From Dryococelus australis (taxonomy: Eukaryota; Arthropoda; Insecta; Phasmatodea; Phasmatidae), in assembly GCA_029891345.1 (NCBI GenBank), contig CM057009.1, forward strand, positions 298,879,466 to 298,943,465: a stretch of 64,000 nucleotides of DNA. The letters are read 5' to 3'. The translations under genes were made by a program, and so were the position numbers. Positions 35,784 to 47,560 of the stretch are shown piece after piece. The notes beneath the pieces are model-generated. The model was not told the origin of the DNA and did not search any database. It saw nothing but the letters and a program-made list of their open reading frames with translations. How positions within the stretch are numbered: the first letter of the stretch is position 1; each line of letters begins with the position of its first letter.

Positions 35784-37130
35784 ATTTTTTTAAATTAAGA
35801 TACACAATTTCGTCTAAGAGTGTTTCACTTTACCTTTAATGGTTTTGTCGGCGCACACTTAGAAAGCAGCCAAGTAGATCATATTTCTCCAACTTGGTAT
35901 ATAAATATCGCAATTTCTTACGGAATTTTTTTTAAAATTAATTATAACCTATGTTCTTCGGGAAGAATGTAGTTTCCTAATAGTGAAAGAATTCTAGGAA
36001 TTGGGCGTGTAGTTTCGAAGATTACCTATTCCATATAAAAAATAAACAAACTCACATTACCGCTTTACAATATTAGTGTACATTTGTGTCCACATTGGTA
36101 TAATAAGTGTTCATGGGAGTTGGCAGAAAGAGCTAACTTGACACCATTGCATATTTTTTACCATTGCAAAGTGATACCAATTATTTTTTTCTAGGGTAGT
36201 AATGTAGTCTTAAGCAATTTCGTGCTTTTGCCAAAATTAAAGTTTATAACGCCTCTGGAACATTCTCTTATTTTATAGTTAATTACGTAACAAGTAGCTT
36301 CTTGGGCAATGCTATCATTTATTGAAAGGGTGGCACACCGCGACCCTCCATCAACTTGGCGTTCCAAAACCGAGTTTTATTGCGTGCCAGCGAAGTAAAA
36401 AAATATACCTTCTTCCACGGTCGCTATTACATGGGTAAAAGGATAAAACAAAATGATGCCGTACTGTAAAAATAAAGAGTTAAATTATGCATTAGTACTC
36501 CAGATATAACGAATTGTTGTCAATAACTTCGACAAGTAAGAGCAATAGACAAGCCACGAGTAAACAGTTCGTTTTCTGGGTAAGATAATCTTAACATCTA
36601 CTTGTGAAATGAATACAAATGCCAACCCCCATTACTATCTTACCTTGTACTTAGTAGTGAGGCCTCCCTCCCGTCTTTACATATATATATATATATACAC
36701 ATACATACATCCATACATACACACACACGCGCGCGCTCGGAATATAAATTTCACCTTGCAAAATATTTTTGTTGTGTACACAAAGTAATTTTGTAGTGAA
36801 GGTCATAGCTTTGTGAAGGCAATCAAATAGGTTTGTGTTCGACTAACGAACAAAATATTTTCTGGCGGCCACAAAATTTTTCTTTTAGTGTTAAAGTATA
36901 TTTAGTATGAAAACTATGGGACTGTGGATCCTGTGCACCTGTTGTTAATATTACATTTTTAATTATGATATTTATAAAAGTTATTTAAAAAAATTTCAGT
37001 CACAATTGCCACAGTCAAATTACCCAAGAAATTACTGAAGTGCACGTAATAAATTATAACTTGTGACACAAAATCCACATTTCCAAGAGCTGTAGCTGAA
37101 TCTTCCATAAGCTTTCATACATACAGGATG
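35784..37130. other. Noncoding DNA with microsatellite
   Basis: No gene. A (TA)n-(CA)n-(CG)n compound microsatellite lies at about 36680-36738. GAACAAAATATTTT near 36850 resembles motifs near 39640-39750. Confidence 0.55.
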
Positions 37131-37440
37131 AGTCAGGACTGAGTGTGTTAAATTCGGCAGGTGCTTCTGTACTAGAAATAAAGCTGAAATGTTTCTAAAC
37201 ATTTTTTCGATAAAGTGAAAAATGTTGAAGCTACGCGCATCTGAAAATCGAATTTTAAGTTAAATTTCGTAAAATATTATGAAATTTGAGATTAAGTGAC
37301 GTTATTTAGACCAATGTTACAAGCAAGGGAGATCTTGAACGCTTTATGAATGTAGCGGTAATATCATTTCCCCTCCGGTAAGTATTGCGGGTTCCTCGCC
37401 ATTTTATGGCCGTTCCTTTCGAAACACTGTAATGTAATAC
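37131..37440. repeat. Possible terminal/UTR part of a mariner-class element
   Basis: The segment begins TACAGGATGAGTCAGGACTG, the form of terminal sequence seen in insect mariner-class elements, followed by AAATTCGGCAGGTGCTTCTG. A minus-strand transposase remnant lies 1 kb to the right, so this may be the same element's 3' end. No matching opposite terminus was found. Confidence 0.35.
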
Positions 37441-37910
37441 AAGTTTAGGTACGGTATGTTAACCAGAATGTGGCAAATAACAAAAACATCACTTTATTGG
37501 CGTTTGCTAAGGCTAACCGTTTTCGCGTGATCGGCATTTGTATGTTTAATGGTGCAAGTAAGAATTCCTGAGGGGTATACGAACCAACATGCAGTGTAGC
37601 GTAAGAATAAATGGTCGTCCACACATAGGTACGAGCAGGAATGAACATGTCTTGTCACTGATTTTGATTGAATGACGATAAGTTACCACAGACGTGGAGG
37701 GCAGTCGTTAAGATACTAAGGTCAGGGTTTATATAACAAATTTACCTTCACAATAATACGGACGATAGTAAATATTTGACATACAGCCTGTTATTATGAA
37801 AGGCTGTGCTGCAATAAAGGTCAGAGAATACGCAAATTACCACAAAAATGTTGTACCGTCGGGTACAGCTAAAGTTACCACATTGCTACGTAACCTCGGT
37901 GTTTCGATGT
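37441..37910. other. Noncoding DNA
   Basis: No recognisable feature. Confidence 0.5.
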
Positions 37911-38382
37911 TGTTCAGTCAGTACCTCCTCCATGGGTACTCACGTTGACCAAACCTCCCTGGCTCGGGACATGGCGCAGACTGTTCTTCGTCTGGTGTCA
38001 CGTTTAAGCTTGCTCATGTTACAAATAACACGAGCGAAGCCCTCATGCACAAAGGCCACTGGGCTCCACGAACACGGCCAACCAGGTGGCTCTCTATCTT
38101 GAGAGCCTTGTCCACTTATCACGTGTGGTTCTAGGTCTATAACTCGCGTTATAGACGTAGACCTGGGCAATTCATTTCCCTTTTTCGGTTTTACTTCTGT
38201 CCGGGAGGGGGGTTCGCAAGGGTTCATCCCATGCACCCTTACAGTTTTTTCCATTATATTCAGTACATGTGGGGGGGGGGGGGGGGTTAGTTGGGCCACC
38301 TCCTTCCTCCAAGATTACGACTGGGAAGATGTGGTCACCCATTATGGATTTCAACATCTATCCCAGTCTCATCCCTCCCGCT
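37911..38382 (-). mobile_element. Fragment of the R1-associated 3' region
   Basis: On the minus strand this matches about 32019-32500 of the R1-clade insertion, including MGDHIFPVVILEEGGG, LPRSTSITRVIDLEPH, GQGSQDREPPGW and MSKLKRDTRRRTVCAMS. Both copies have a homopolymer tract (poly-G on plus at about 38271-38286) that breaks the frame. It keeps two bases that the 32-kb copy has lost near 32300, so its frame there is closer to the ancestor. It contains neither reverse transcriptase nor the 3' end, and lies outside the minisatellite. Confidence 0.85.
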
Positions 38383-39260
38383 GTCCACATGTGACGCAAA
38401 TTGCAAAACAATTTACTGACTAGTACATAGGCCAACATATGTTCTGAGTAAGACCATGGTTTCAGAACATGCTCAAAGTGTGCGCCGTCCATTTCCACAC
38501 ATGCATGAAGGCGACTCTGAAAGGACCGGTGAACATGCACCAGTATACCAGGATTTGCTTGTACCACCAAGCGTGAATTCTGCACACGTATAGTCACAGC
38601 TCTCGGTAATTTTTCGCGTCATTAGCATACACATGGGCTTCTAAATGGCCCCACAGGAATACATTTAGGGGATTTAGGTCCGGTGATCTAGGTGGCCATG
38701 TCACTGAGCCTCCTCATCCCATCCAGCGCCGTGGGTACGTTGTGTCCAGGTACTCCCTGACAGTACGACCGAAGTGTGCTGGTGCACCCGTCATGCATGT
38801 ACCACATTTCACGATGTAAGAGCAGTCGTACATCTTCCAGTAACCCTGATAGTACATTCTCCAAGAAGGCTTGGTAAGAGGCTCCACTGAGATGCTCAGG
38901 CACGATGTGGGGGCCAATTCACATGTCACCTGCAATGACCGGCCAAACATTCAGAGAGAACTGACGTTGGAACCGTCATTGACGAAAGGCGTGATGAGGA
39001 CTGACACTTGCCCACACATGCACATTGTGATAGTTAAACATACCATCTCTCGTGAATGATGCTTCATCTGTGAAGAGGGCGGTTTTAGAGAAACCTGCGT
39101 TTGCTTCCTTTTGTAGGAGCCAATGACAGTACTGAAAACCAGCCGGGCGATCTAGCGGCTGAAGTGACTGTACTGTCTGAAAGTGAAATGCATATTGTAA
39201 CCCAGACGTAGTACGCGACTCTCTGTAAATTGCGATGTGTTCATTACAACAGCAATACAT
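38383..39260 (-). pseudogene. Tc1/mariner-class (IS630-type DDE) transposase pseudogene
   Basis: Minus-strand pieces in order: PLDRPAGFQYCHWLL, TDEASFTRDGMFNYHN with the first catalytic Asp (about 39060-39071), VPEHLSGASYQAFLENVLSG, MWYMHDG with the second Asp, GAPAHFGRTVREYLDTTYP, TWPPRSPDLNPLNVFLWG with the third acidic position (Asp), and ACVEMDGAHFEHVL at the C-terminus. These are the standard blocks of insect mariner-like transposases that cut and paste at TA. A frameshift lies at the HDG/GAPAH block, with stops elsewhere, and the N-terminal DNA-binding part is missing. The fragment of the R1 3' region abuts its end. Confidence 0.88.
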
Positions 39261-41635
39261 CCCTTGCTGATGCGTGGGTTTTGAGCTATTGAAGTAATGA
39301 GAATGTTTTTAGATGCATAAACTTCAAATACTGGGCAAGGTATGAATATTAATGTTTCAAGTTTTACGGATTTACTTTTTAGTTTCCTGTTGAAATTGTT
39401 TGATAGAGTTTTCGCGTTTTAAAACATCAATAGATGGACTCACAAAAATTGTTACTGTAGATATTGTCATAAAAAATTATAAACAATATCTGGAGCTGTA
39501 TTTTCGAACGGAGACAGTCAAATGAGTGGCCAAGCAAATAAACGTGGTTTATTCAACAAAATATATTGTTCGTAGTAATTTGTTTGACACAACGCAGAGG
39601 TTTTAGAGATTTTTTTTAGTCAAGCCTGAATTTTTTGAATGAACAAAATATATTTTGTTGATTTTCAAGTTTTGTTTACTTAACAAAACATTTTGTTGGG
39701 ACAAATAAATATATCTTCACCCCTATACAAACAAATATTTTGTTGGCTGGAACAAACCATTCTCTCAGTGCAGTCTGATAAATTTTGTGGTGTTTGATAC
39801 CTATCTTTAGAAGTATCTTAAAACTCAGTATTACGTCCGTCCATAACAAGACAGAAACTGCAATTGCATACCAGTGATCACGTTTATGGACGCGTGGTTT
39901 CATTTAGTGGTGAAGCCGGGGGGAGGGGAGTATATCAGGATATATCCCCCCTCCCACCCCGAAAAGAAAAGAAAATATTCAAATATAAAATATTCAAATT
40001 TAATAAAAATAATAAATATTATATAAGTTATATATATATATATCTTAATGATAAATTGCAAGATACTCTTGAATACTCCAGTGTCTTAGTGCTCTGTTGC
40101 GTAAGAAAGCTGAATTGTAAACTTCTCAGATTCCAGATGGTGTCACTTGCATTGCTTCCCTTTCTGCTAGCCATTGTCCTTTCAGGGTCAAGTGGGGTGT
40201 CGAGTGTCGCTGGAAATACGAAGACGGGCCACAAAGGTTTTCTCGGCTGGGTGGGACTGCAAGTGACATGGGTAGATTGGGCTTCGTCCTGTAATGAGTG
40301 GTCCATAAAAAACTTCACACTTATAAGTCTTAGAACTTTATTCTTTTCAATTTAAATATTTTAAATTTTAAATTGTTCTATTTATAACTTCTCGTATTCA
40401 ATTGGATTTTCTCTCTGTTCATCTATATAATATATAAAAGAGTTTGAACTTTTTGATATATTTTTAATGCACTTCCATCATAAAGTAGGAGGAGATTAAT
40501 GAACACTTTGTAGTGAAAATATAATTATTTATTCAAATATATTTCATTTATAATTCCCCTTAAGAACGAAGGAGGTTTGTAACATTTAGTGAGCCTTTCA
40601 TCTCTGTATATTAGTCCACATGATTGTAAACAGCTTATTGGACTATAAACATGTAAAATTATAACTTTAAAAAAAAATATATAATTACAACATATCAATA
40701 ACATGGACGTTTAGTCACTAGCCATTCGTAGTGTGATGGTGCAACGATTGTAATCCACGTGATCCACGACTCTGTTCTCATTGCGTAATGAAACACTACG
40801 CCTCTATGGTGGCTTTTCGACAAACGTTCCAAATGATCAAAACGGCGGTTCCATGTCTGCTTGTTTGAACAACACCTGGTTCGTACTCTACACTGCACGT
40901 CGGTTTGCATACCCCTCAAGCATTCTTACACACACCTTAAAATACACAAATACTGATCCCTAAGACATTCATACACACCTTAAAACAAACAAATACTGAT
41001 ATCGCGAAAACGGTCAGCCTTAGATAGTGCCGACCTCAAAGCTAACTTTGCTATGATTATAGCACCAGAGCTAATTTGTATTTTATTTGACGTCCGGCCG
41101 CGCTTATTTGAAATGTGTTACGCGAAGTCGAGTGTAAGTAATCGTTTAATAAAAAGCCTTATAAATACCATTAATGTTCAAGGTCATGTTAAATTATTCG
41201 ATGGATTATATTTATGGGAACGTATTTGAAACAAGAGCTTATGAGCGTTTGATGAACGATAACACAGTAACGTTTTCTACCCTTTCATTACTTTTTTGTC
41301 ACAACTGTAACAAAATTATCCTTGAAGTAAACGGGGTTCATTCAGGTTGCATAGCGAGTCGCACTCTCCAACACAGCAATCATCGTAGGTCTTCAAGCAA
41401 AAACGTGCTGTGCATATGGCTTTGGTTTGGTAATATTTCTAGTATATAAGAATTATTGATAAAACAATTTCTTACTACGTGCATTCAAATGTATGCCACT
41501 TCATACATTGTCGGTTAAACTGTCAGTAGCATGTTTGTTTTGTATGTATATATGTGTAAATGCACACAGACACGTGTATCTGTATACAGAGAGACAGGCA
41601 AACGAGAGAGGCGTGCACCCACTAATCTTTTTTTT
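39261..41635. other. Noncoding DNA with ACAAAATATTTTGT palindromes
   Basis: Between about 39535 and 39770, words such as AACAAAATATATTTTGTTG, AACAAAACATTTTGTTG and AACAAATATTTTGTTG recur, each nearly self-complementary. A 163-codon open frame at 39864-40355 contains a hydrophobic stretch (SLALLPFLLAIVLS) but no recognised domain. The rest is featureless AT-rich DNA. Confidence 0.4.
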
Positions 41636-41641
41636 TTACAG

Positions 41642-42549
41642 GTTGTTTGGCGAGCAGTGATGAGGAATGGTTTGATGGCAGCTTGACGTCGAAATCAGAA
41701 CATTCCCAGAGCAATAAAAATGATAATGACCGTTCCACTCCTCCCGCCAGAAAGAGGCCAGCTCTACGATGCTGCCGTGCCTTCTGTTGACATGCAAGAC
41801 GGCATGGCGGCAATCACAGCGTTTGTGGGGTTTAAAAGGCATTGTCCAGCAAATGCAGTCTCTCTTAAATTATGTGGAATGGTTTTGGATGAGGACCGTC
41901 ACATCTCATGCATTCAGTGTTTCCAACTTACGCAGACGCACAAACAACGCTTTGGAGTCATTCCACTCCAAAATATTAGGTATAATGGGACCTCACACAA
42001 ATATATGGCGTTTCGCAGTTTTCTTGTTTGGATTACTTACGTATTTAAAACTGGAATACCGTGCATTACTAGGTGGTAAAAAGGTTAAGAGACTGCCAGG
42101 GGACTAAAAACATTGAAACAATCAGGCGATGCATGGGGATGTTGGTGAGAATGGAATAAAGTCTCGTTGAATTTGTCAGACGTGCAAGACATATATTAGA
42201 CTCCCTATTTAATGTATTTATAAGACAAAATGTTATTGCTGAGGAACTTGCTGTAGAGATCGAACTGGAAGAAGATCCCGAAGAAGGTCTTCAAGCAGCA
42301 CTGGCAGCCAGACAAGCAAGGGGGACTCCTCAACTTCCACCTAGAACACAAGCTTATGAGACCGCTGCTGCCGAGGCATGTAGAGTGTGCCTTGTTCAAA
42401 GGAAAACGCATGTGGTATATCCTTGCGGGCGTTTCGCTGTATGTGGGACCTGTGCTGGCATTCTTGTAGAACATGATGAGGGGAGTTGTGAACTTCGGTG
42501 TCCTATGTGCAGAGGTAGAGCCGGCGGCATTACACGAGTGTTTTTTTAG
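41642..42549 (+). pseudogene. MULE transposase C-terminal region fused to a RING finger
   Basis: An acceptor-like TTTTTTTTACAG ends at 41641. An acidic/Ser-rich start (SSDEEWFDGSLTSKSEHSQS) is followed in another frame by YVEWFW, SNLRRRTNNALESFHSKI and HTNIWRFAVFL, the C-terminal signature of FLYWCH/MULE proteins. About 90 bases on, a further frame runs FVRRARHILDSLFNVF and into CRVCLVQRKTHVVYPCGRF, VCGTC and CPMCRGRAGGITRVFF, stopping at 42547-42549. That is a C3HC4 RING layout, normally an E3 ubiquitin-ligase module, but the His after C-G is Arg (CGT for CAT/CAC). No intron separates MULE and RING parts. Frameshifts near 41790 and 42095 and a stop near 42158 mark decay. Confidence 0.8.
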
Positions 42550-43920
42550 GTGTTACCATATGAAAACAGTTTTAGCGTTCCTCAACGCAAGTTAAAATTT
42601 TTCTCAAAATATGCCACAGCTGCAATTTTGTTTTTGGTTCTTTCCTCACAACTAAATATTGGCCACAAATACTTTTAATAATTTGGTAATTGTTACTTTC
42701 ATAGATGTGTTACAAATACATTCAAACAATAAAGGAGTCATGGTTTTGGATGAAACACTGGTGTGTTTTCGATTATGCAGACTGTTAAATTAATATGTTT
42801 TTGACAATACGAATATTTTGTGAATTTTGTGAATAACGCAAGATCATACAGCTAATTTGTTTCTCGAGATAGATCGCTGTCTGATGTTCACCTTCGAAAG
42901 GTCTGATATATTAACTTATTTGCTACATGTTCATTCCTTTAAGTCGTAAAACCGAAATATTTCCTTTTAGTTCTGTCTTGTCAAATTTCAATAACAAATA
43001 TGTCACATTCGTTGCTTCGCCTTATTTTAAGCGGGCCCAATTCTAATGGCCTATTATAAAGCGAATGTTCATATGCTTTACGAAATTCTTTATTTGGTTG
43101 ACCTCATCTGCCATTGAATAGAAGGTGAACTTGCTTACATCTATAATTTTAATTATTTTTCTTGTTATGTTTGTTATATATCTGCATACATATTTTTGAA
43201 CTATAAATTTCAAATACATAATCCTGACATAAAGTTATTTTAAGTATGTAAACGTTATGATATTAAAACTGCTACTCACTTTACATTTACTTTTGCAAAT
43301 TTATGGAAAAAAATTTACACTCGTGGAGTAAAAATATGACCTTTAATGTAAAGGAAATATTTCCGTTTATACCAAATCCGGTAAGCATTGCAGGAGAGTC
43401 ATTGTAAAAAGACTGCAGTATTACGAAGAGAACTTTTATCACATACAATACTATATTGAAGTATTGGGTAGTTAACGTTAAGTATGTTTGTGAAATACAC
43501 AGAAGAAATTCAGGTTGGCGACCAACCTAACGACCGTTACAAAAAAAATTGTGGCATTTTTATCACACCCTACTCAAGCACAGCGTCTCCAAGCATTGCT
43601 GTAACCTCATGCGTTTGTTCAAAATTTCTCTATATAGAACTGTGGAATATGTTTTATATCGTGCGGGTACACTATAATGGTGGTGTTTCATTATTAGGAT
43701 TTGTCTTTGAGACTTAATCATATCGTTTCTACGTTAATTAAGGCGAGAAATTCGATCTTAAAGATAAATTACGAGAGAATAGTTTTCGAGGGGATGTCGT
43801 TTTGCTTGGAATTGAAAAAAGGAAATCGTCATAACACGCTTTGTAACACACAGCGTATATAATTATCATACTCCCTAATTCCCTTCAAAGATTGAACTTC
43901 TGTAGTAATCGACTGCGACA
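42550..43920. other. AT-rich noncoding DNA
   Basis: No recognisable gene. AATAAA lies at about 42728 (in CAATAAAGGAG), 180 bases after the RING stop codon, and could have been a polyadenylation signal. Confidence 0.5.
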
Positions 43921-44060
43921 AGTGTGCAGCAGGTGATAGGAATGTCTCCGGCGCTAGCGCCGGGTAGTGGACAGAGGCGCGTGCGTGACGGGGGCTCGCG
44001 AGTAAACTGTAGCGCGTACACCAACGAGTCTGCGTGCATCTATGCGACAGTATCGCGCAC
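43921..44060. other. Small GC-rich patch with a perfect 16-bp palindrome
   Basis: CCGGCGCTAGCGCCGG at 43948-43963 is its own reverse complement and sits in a CpG-rich patch within AT-rich DNA. Function unknown. Confidence 0.7.
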
Positions 44061-45000
44061 AATGCAGTTATATATACACACCTATACACATCAATGGATA
44101 CACATCGATGGAAAAACATTTACTGTCTTTTTGTTTGCACAAGCTTGCTCATTGTATCGTTCGTCTTAAATATCTCTTTTTCCAGGCGACAAGTCATTTC
44201 TTTTCATTAAAGCCTTTCTTTCGTATTTTCACTTTTTGAAGCGAAACCTTTTGTCTCTCTCTCTCTCTCTCATATTTTTTTTTTTTTTAAGGGTTTGCCT
44301 CAAAACCTCCCTTTTTCCTGGAAAATCTATGTCTTCTTTTAAAATCGTTAGCAATTTATTTATGGTGGAGACTTTACCTTTAACCGTATAAAACAAATGT
44401 ACGGTCCGCCGAAATACACCAAGGTCAAAATCATCTAAAGAGTACTTAAAAATAATTTTTAAACTTATTTTCCCCAGGTGTATGCATTTTTTCACCACTC
44501 ACACCGGCTTGTTTTCCTTTTTTTAATTTTGCTTATAGTTCGATCCGATTTACCTGTTGCAACTGCGGCACGTTTATTAGAACGACATATTGGATAAATA
44601 CATTTTGCCGGATGCTTTTCCCTTATCACAAAATTAATCACATTCCTTATGACTTCTCTGCACTAAGTAAGTAAAGTTTTGTTACTTGACTTACTAGTTG
44701 ATGCCATTATTAAACATCTAGAACCACTGCCGCTTATATCCCACACATTGTACCCATCGTTCGTGCGTGCATAAACACTTCCATAAATGCGAGCGTACGA
44801 ACGTTTGAAAATTTAAGAAACTTCTACACGATATATGTAGACCTCTTGATAAACACACACAAGCACGCATATAAATGCGTGTACCTTTCAACTTCGGAAA
44901 AAAAAAAAAAGTAACTATTAGTTTTGTGTCAGCTGACTTACATGGGGATTTAGAAAAAATAGTTCAACAAGGATGGCGATGCACAGCAGACGAAAACAAA
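44061..45000. other. Noncoding DNA with simple repeats
   Basis: A (CT)n run lies at about 44253-44270 followed by poly-T. No gene recognised. A minus-strand 89-codon open frame at 44229-44498 has no known motif. Confidence 0.5.
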
Positions 45001-45002
45001 TG

Positions 45003-45310
45003 GCTGTCGTAAACAATATGGCTACCTACAGCAAAAAAAAAAAAAACAAAAAAAAATTACTCTCGTAAACAAGATGGCTACCTACAGCAGACACAGCATG
45101 ATGTACCAATGTTTATTGAAAGGAAAGTTAAAAAACTATTATAACGAGTGGTGCTATCCTTGTGACAGCCGACGGAAGAAAATTGCAAGTTTAAACAAGA
45201 TGGTGGACAATATAGTGTATGCTAGAAATAATATGGTGGATGGCAGAAACAAGGTGGTGGATGGAAGCAAGATAATGGAGAGGTCACGTGTCAAGAACAA
45301 CTAATATGGC
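45003..45310. repeat. Short direct repeats with AAGATGG / AATATGG words
   Basis: TCGTAAACAATATGGCTACC near 45007 is repeated as TCGTAAACAAGATGGCTACC near 45063. AAGATGGTGG, AATATGGTGG and AAGGTGGTGG then recur to 45290. A 76-codon frame (45074-45304) merely translates these. Similar words occur at 61680-61830. Confidence 0.55.
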
Positions 45311-46939
45311 AGCAGCGACATCATACAAAATGACGGGTAAATCCAGCAACCTACACCCCCAGCCTTTATGCTGTAATAAACACTATCCATTTGCTAATAG
45401 AGAACAATAAATGCCTATCAAAATACATAAATATATCAAGACAAATTGTTAGGTAAAAATCTACACATCGGAATATGAAATATCACAACGAGAATCGACA
45501 AGGCATAGTGTTGATTTCTTTATAGTTCAAGAATATATCAAAGTAGACTTTTTTGGTAAAAATCCATGATTCCCAATATGAATGAGAAGTGATTTGGTAA
45601 AAAGAAATTTCGGTGAAATTCATTGTTGTGTTACGTAAATACATACAAATTGTATTATGAAATATCACAGCAGGAAATTATTATGTGAAAAGAAGAATTA
45701 TATAATTTCTTTAATAAATCTAGGTGAGCAGGTTAGTTATACATTACAGAAATGGGAATATGAAATAGTATTGTAAGAAGTGACTAGAAAAAAATAAATT
45801 TCTTTTAAATTTTTTGTATAAATCAATTTCAAATGACAGGTATAAATTGACACATTCGAATATGAATGTTAAGAATGAGAGTTACTATGTACCATATATA
45901 GTTTGATACAACGTACCATTCTTCCCCTATCGCCATTTCCCACTAGCGACCATCCTGTTCTCCGAACCCTAGAAGGAGATGCATCTACGCGGGCGGAGAG
46001 AGGAGTTTAATTTCTTTGCTTCCGATTTTCGTTTACGCGTGGTTTCAATGCTATTTGCGATTCTTGATAGGCCCGTCGTTTCCCATCATCTTTTGGTGTA
46101 CTGCCGAACACACTATAACTTTACGATTTAAAAGTGGAGGAGGGTTTAATTTAAAATTGCTTAATATTCCAAACTGTTTAAGCTGCAGTACTGGAACTTG
46201 ATATACAGACTCAGAGGCATAACGTTATAAGGCATTAAGGTGGCGAGAACCTCTGACCATTTTACTTTTTCTTTTTTTTAATATTGCAGTGGGGGAATTT
46301 TTTTAAAATTTGCTTCCTGGTAGACAAAACGTCTTCCGCGATTTCTTTCCCATCAATTGTCGAGTGTGTAGGAGTTTTCGATTTATGCTAATTTTCCCTA
46401 TGTTTCCCTCCTCTTTATTGTGGTTTTAATTCTGTTCCCTTGGGGAACCTAAAATCTTGCTTCGAAAAATCGCTATTGTGATGCCTATTCCAAACGTATC
46501 CCTTGCAACTTTCGTGAAATGCCGAATTAGTTTAAAAACATGCTCCCATCTTTCAAACGCCCCTCAACCCCCAAAGTTCCCAAACCGATACCGTAGGAGG
46601 AAATAGTGTTCAGATAAAAAACGGGGGAGGACGAAATTTTGCTGCAACCTGCATTTGATCCCTCGCTGTTTTCTCAAGTTTTTTCTATTGAACTTTAAAT
46701 CTTGCACCGAAGCATCTTTTAAAAGAGTTCGTTAAAAATTGAGAATTTTGAAAAATGTGGACTTTAAGGGGTTTCAATTTTCGATTCCCAAAATTGTTTA
46801 AACAATTTACCCTGCACTTATTTGCAAAAAAACATTATGATAACTCTGAAGGTACCAGGCAAGGACACACAAGCATATAAACAGCCAGGAAATAGAAGTA
46901 TGTATACAGAAAACATAAAAATACCCATGTAGCAAGTTA
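45311..46939. other. Noncoding DNA, partly degenerate repeat
   Basis: Between 45430 and 45880, GGAATATGAAATA-like and TTAGGTAAAAAT/TTTGGTAAAAA words recur irregularly, suggesting an old tandem repeat. The remainder is T-rich with no recognised gene. Confidence 0.4.
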
Positions 46940-47560
46940 CAGTCTGCCAACTGTGGTTTTACTGTTGGCACTGCTGGATGACTACTAGAACTGAATACTT
47001 ATGGGTTTACACTAAGCGCCCTGTTATGGCTGACTGCTGGCAACAGGGCACTTGGAATGGCATTTATGGCCCACTGATGGAACTTTTATGGAATTGAAAC
47101 TGATGGGCGAGTGTAGGTGACCTATTAATTGCCCATAAATGGCTTGCCAAATGTATTCCAGCACTGGCAGCACTTAACTTATCCATGTTTGAGAAATTGA
47201 TGGCACTTCACTATAGTTTTTCGCGCACTTAAGAGACAGTAGGCTGACTGGTTTTACTGATGGCATTATTCGATTACTGTTGGCCCAGTAATCTAATGGG
47301 TCTAAACAACTGGCCCGGCTATTGTTAACTGCTGACACCATGACACTTGGCATGCCATTTATTGCCCACTGATGGAATGTTGATGGAAATTAAACTGAAG
47401 GGTGAGAGTAGGTTACCTATTAATGGCCCATAAATTGCTTACCACCTGTATTCCAGCAATGGCCACACATAACCTATAATTATTTCTGGTAAATGTCTGG
47501 GTAGTCATCTATAGGCCATTTGATGGCTGTTAAGTGGTATATCGATTGACAATTTCTCTG
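46940..47560. repeat. Duplicated ATGGCCCA-rich repeat, about 290-bp period
   Basis: GCACTTGGAATGGCATTTAT near 47049 is repeated as ACACTTGGCATGCCATTTAT near 47342. TTGCCCATAAATGGCTTGCC near 47136 recurs as ATGGCCCATAAATTGCTTAC near 47423, each followed by TGTATTCCAGCA. A related piece with GTGGTATATCGATTGAC (47533) and ATGGTATATCGATGAAC (48325) lies farther right, so the family extends to about 48560. Confidence 0.65.

Noticed and set aside
39864..40355. 163-codon frame with a hydrophobic segment as a membrane protein gene
   Set aside because: No recognised family, low-complexity Lys/Ile/Tyr-rich first half from AT-rich DNA, and an equally long opposing frame.
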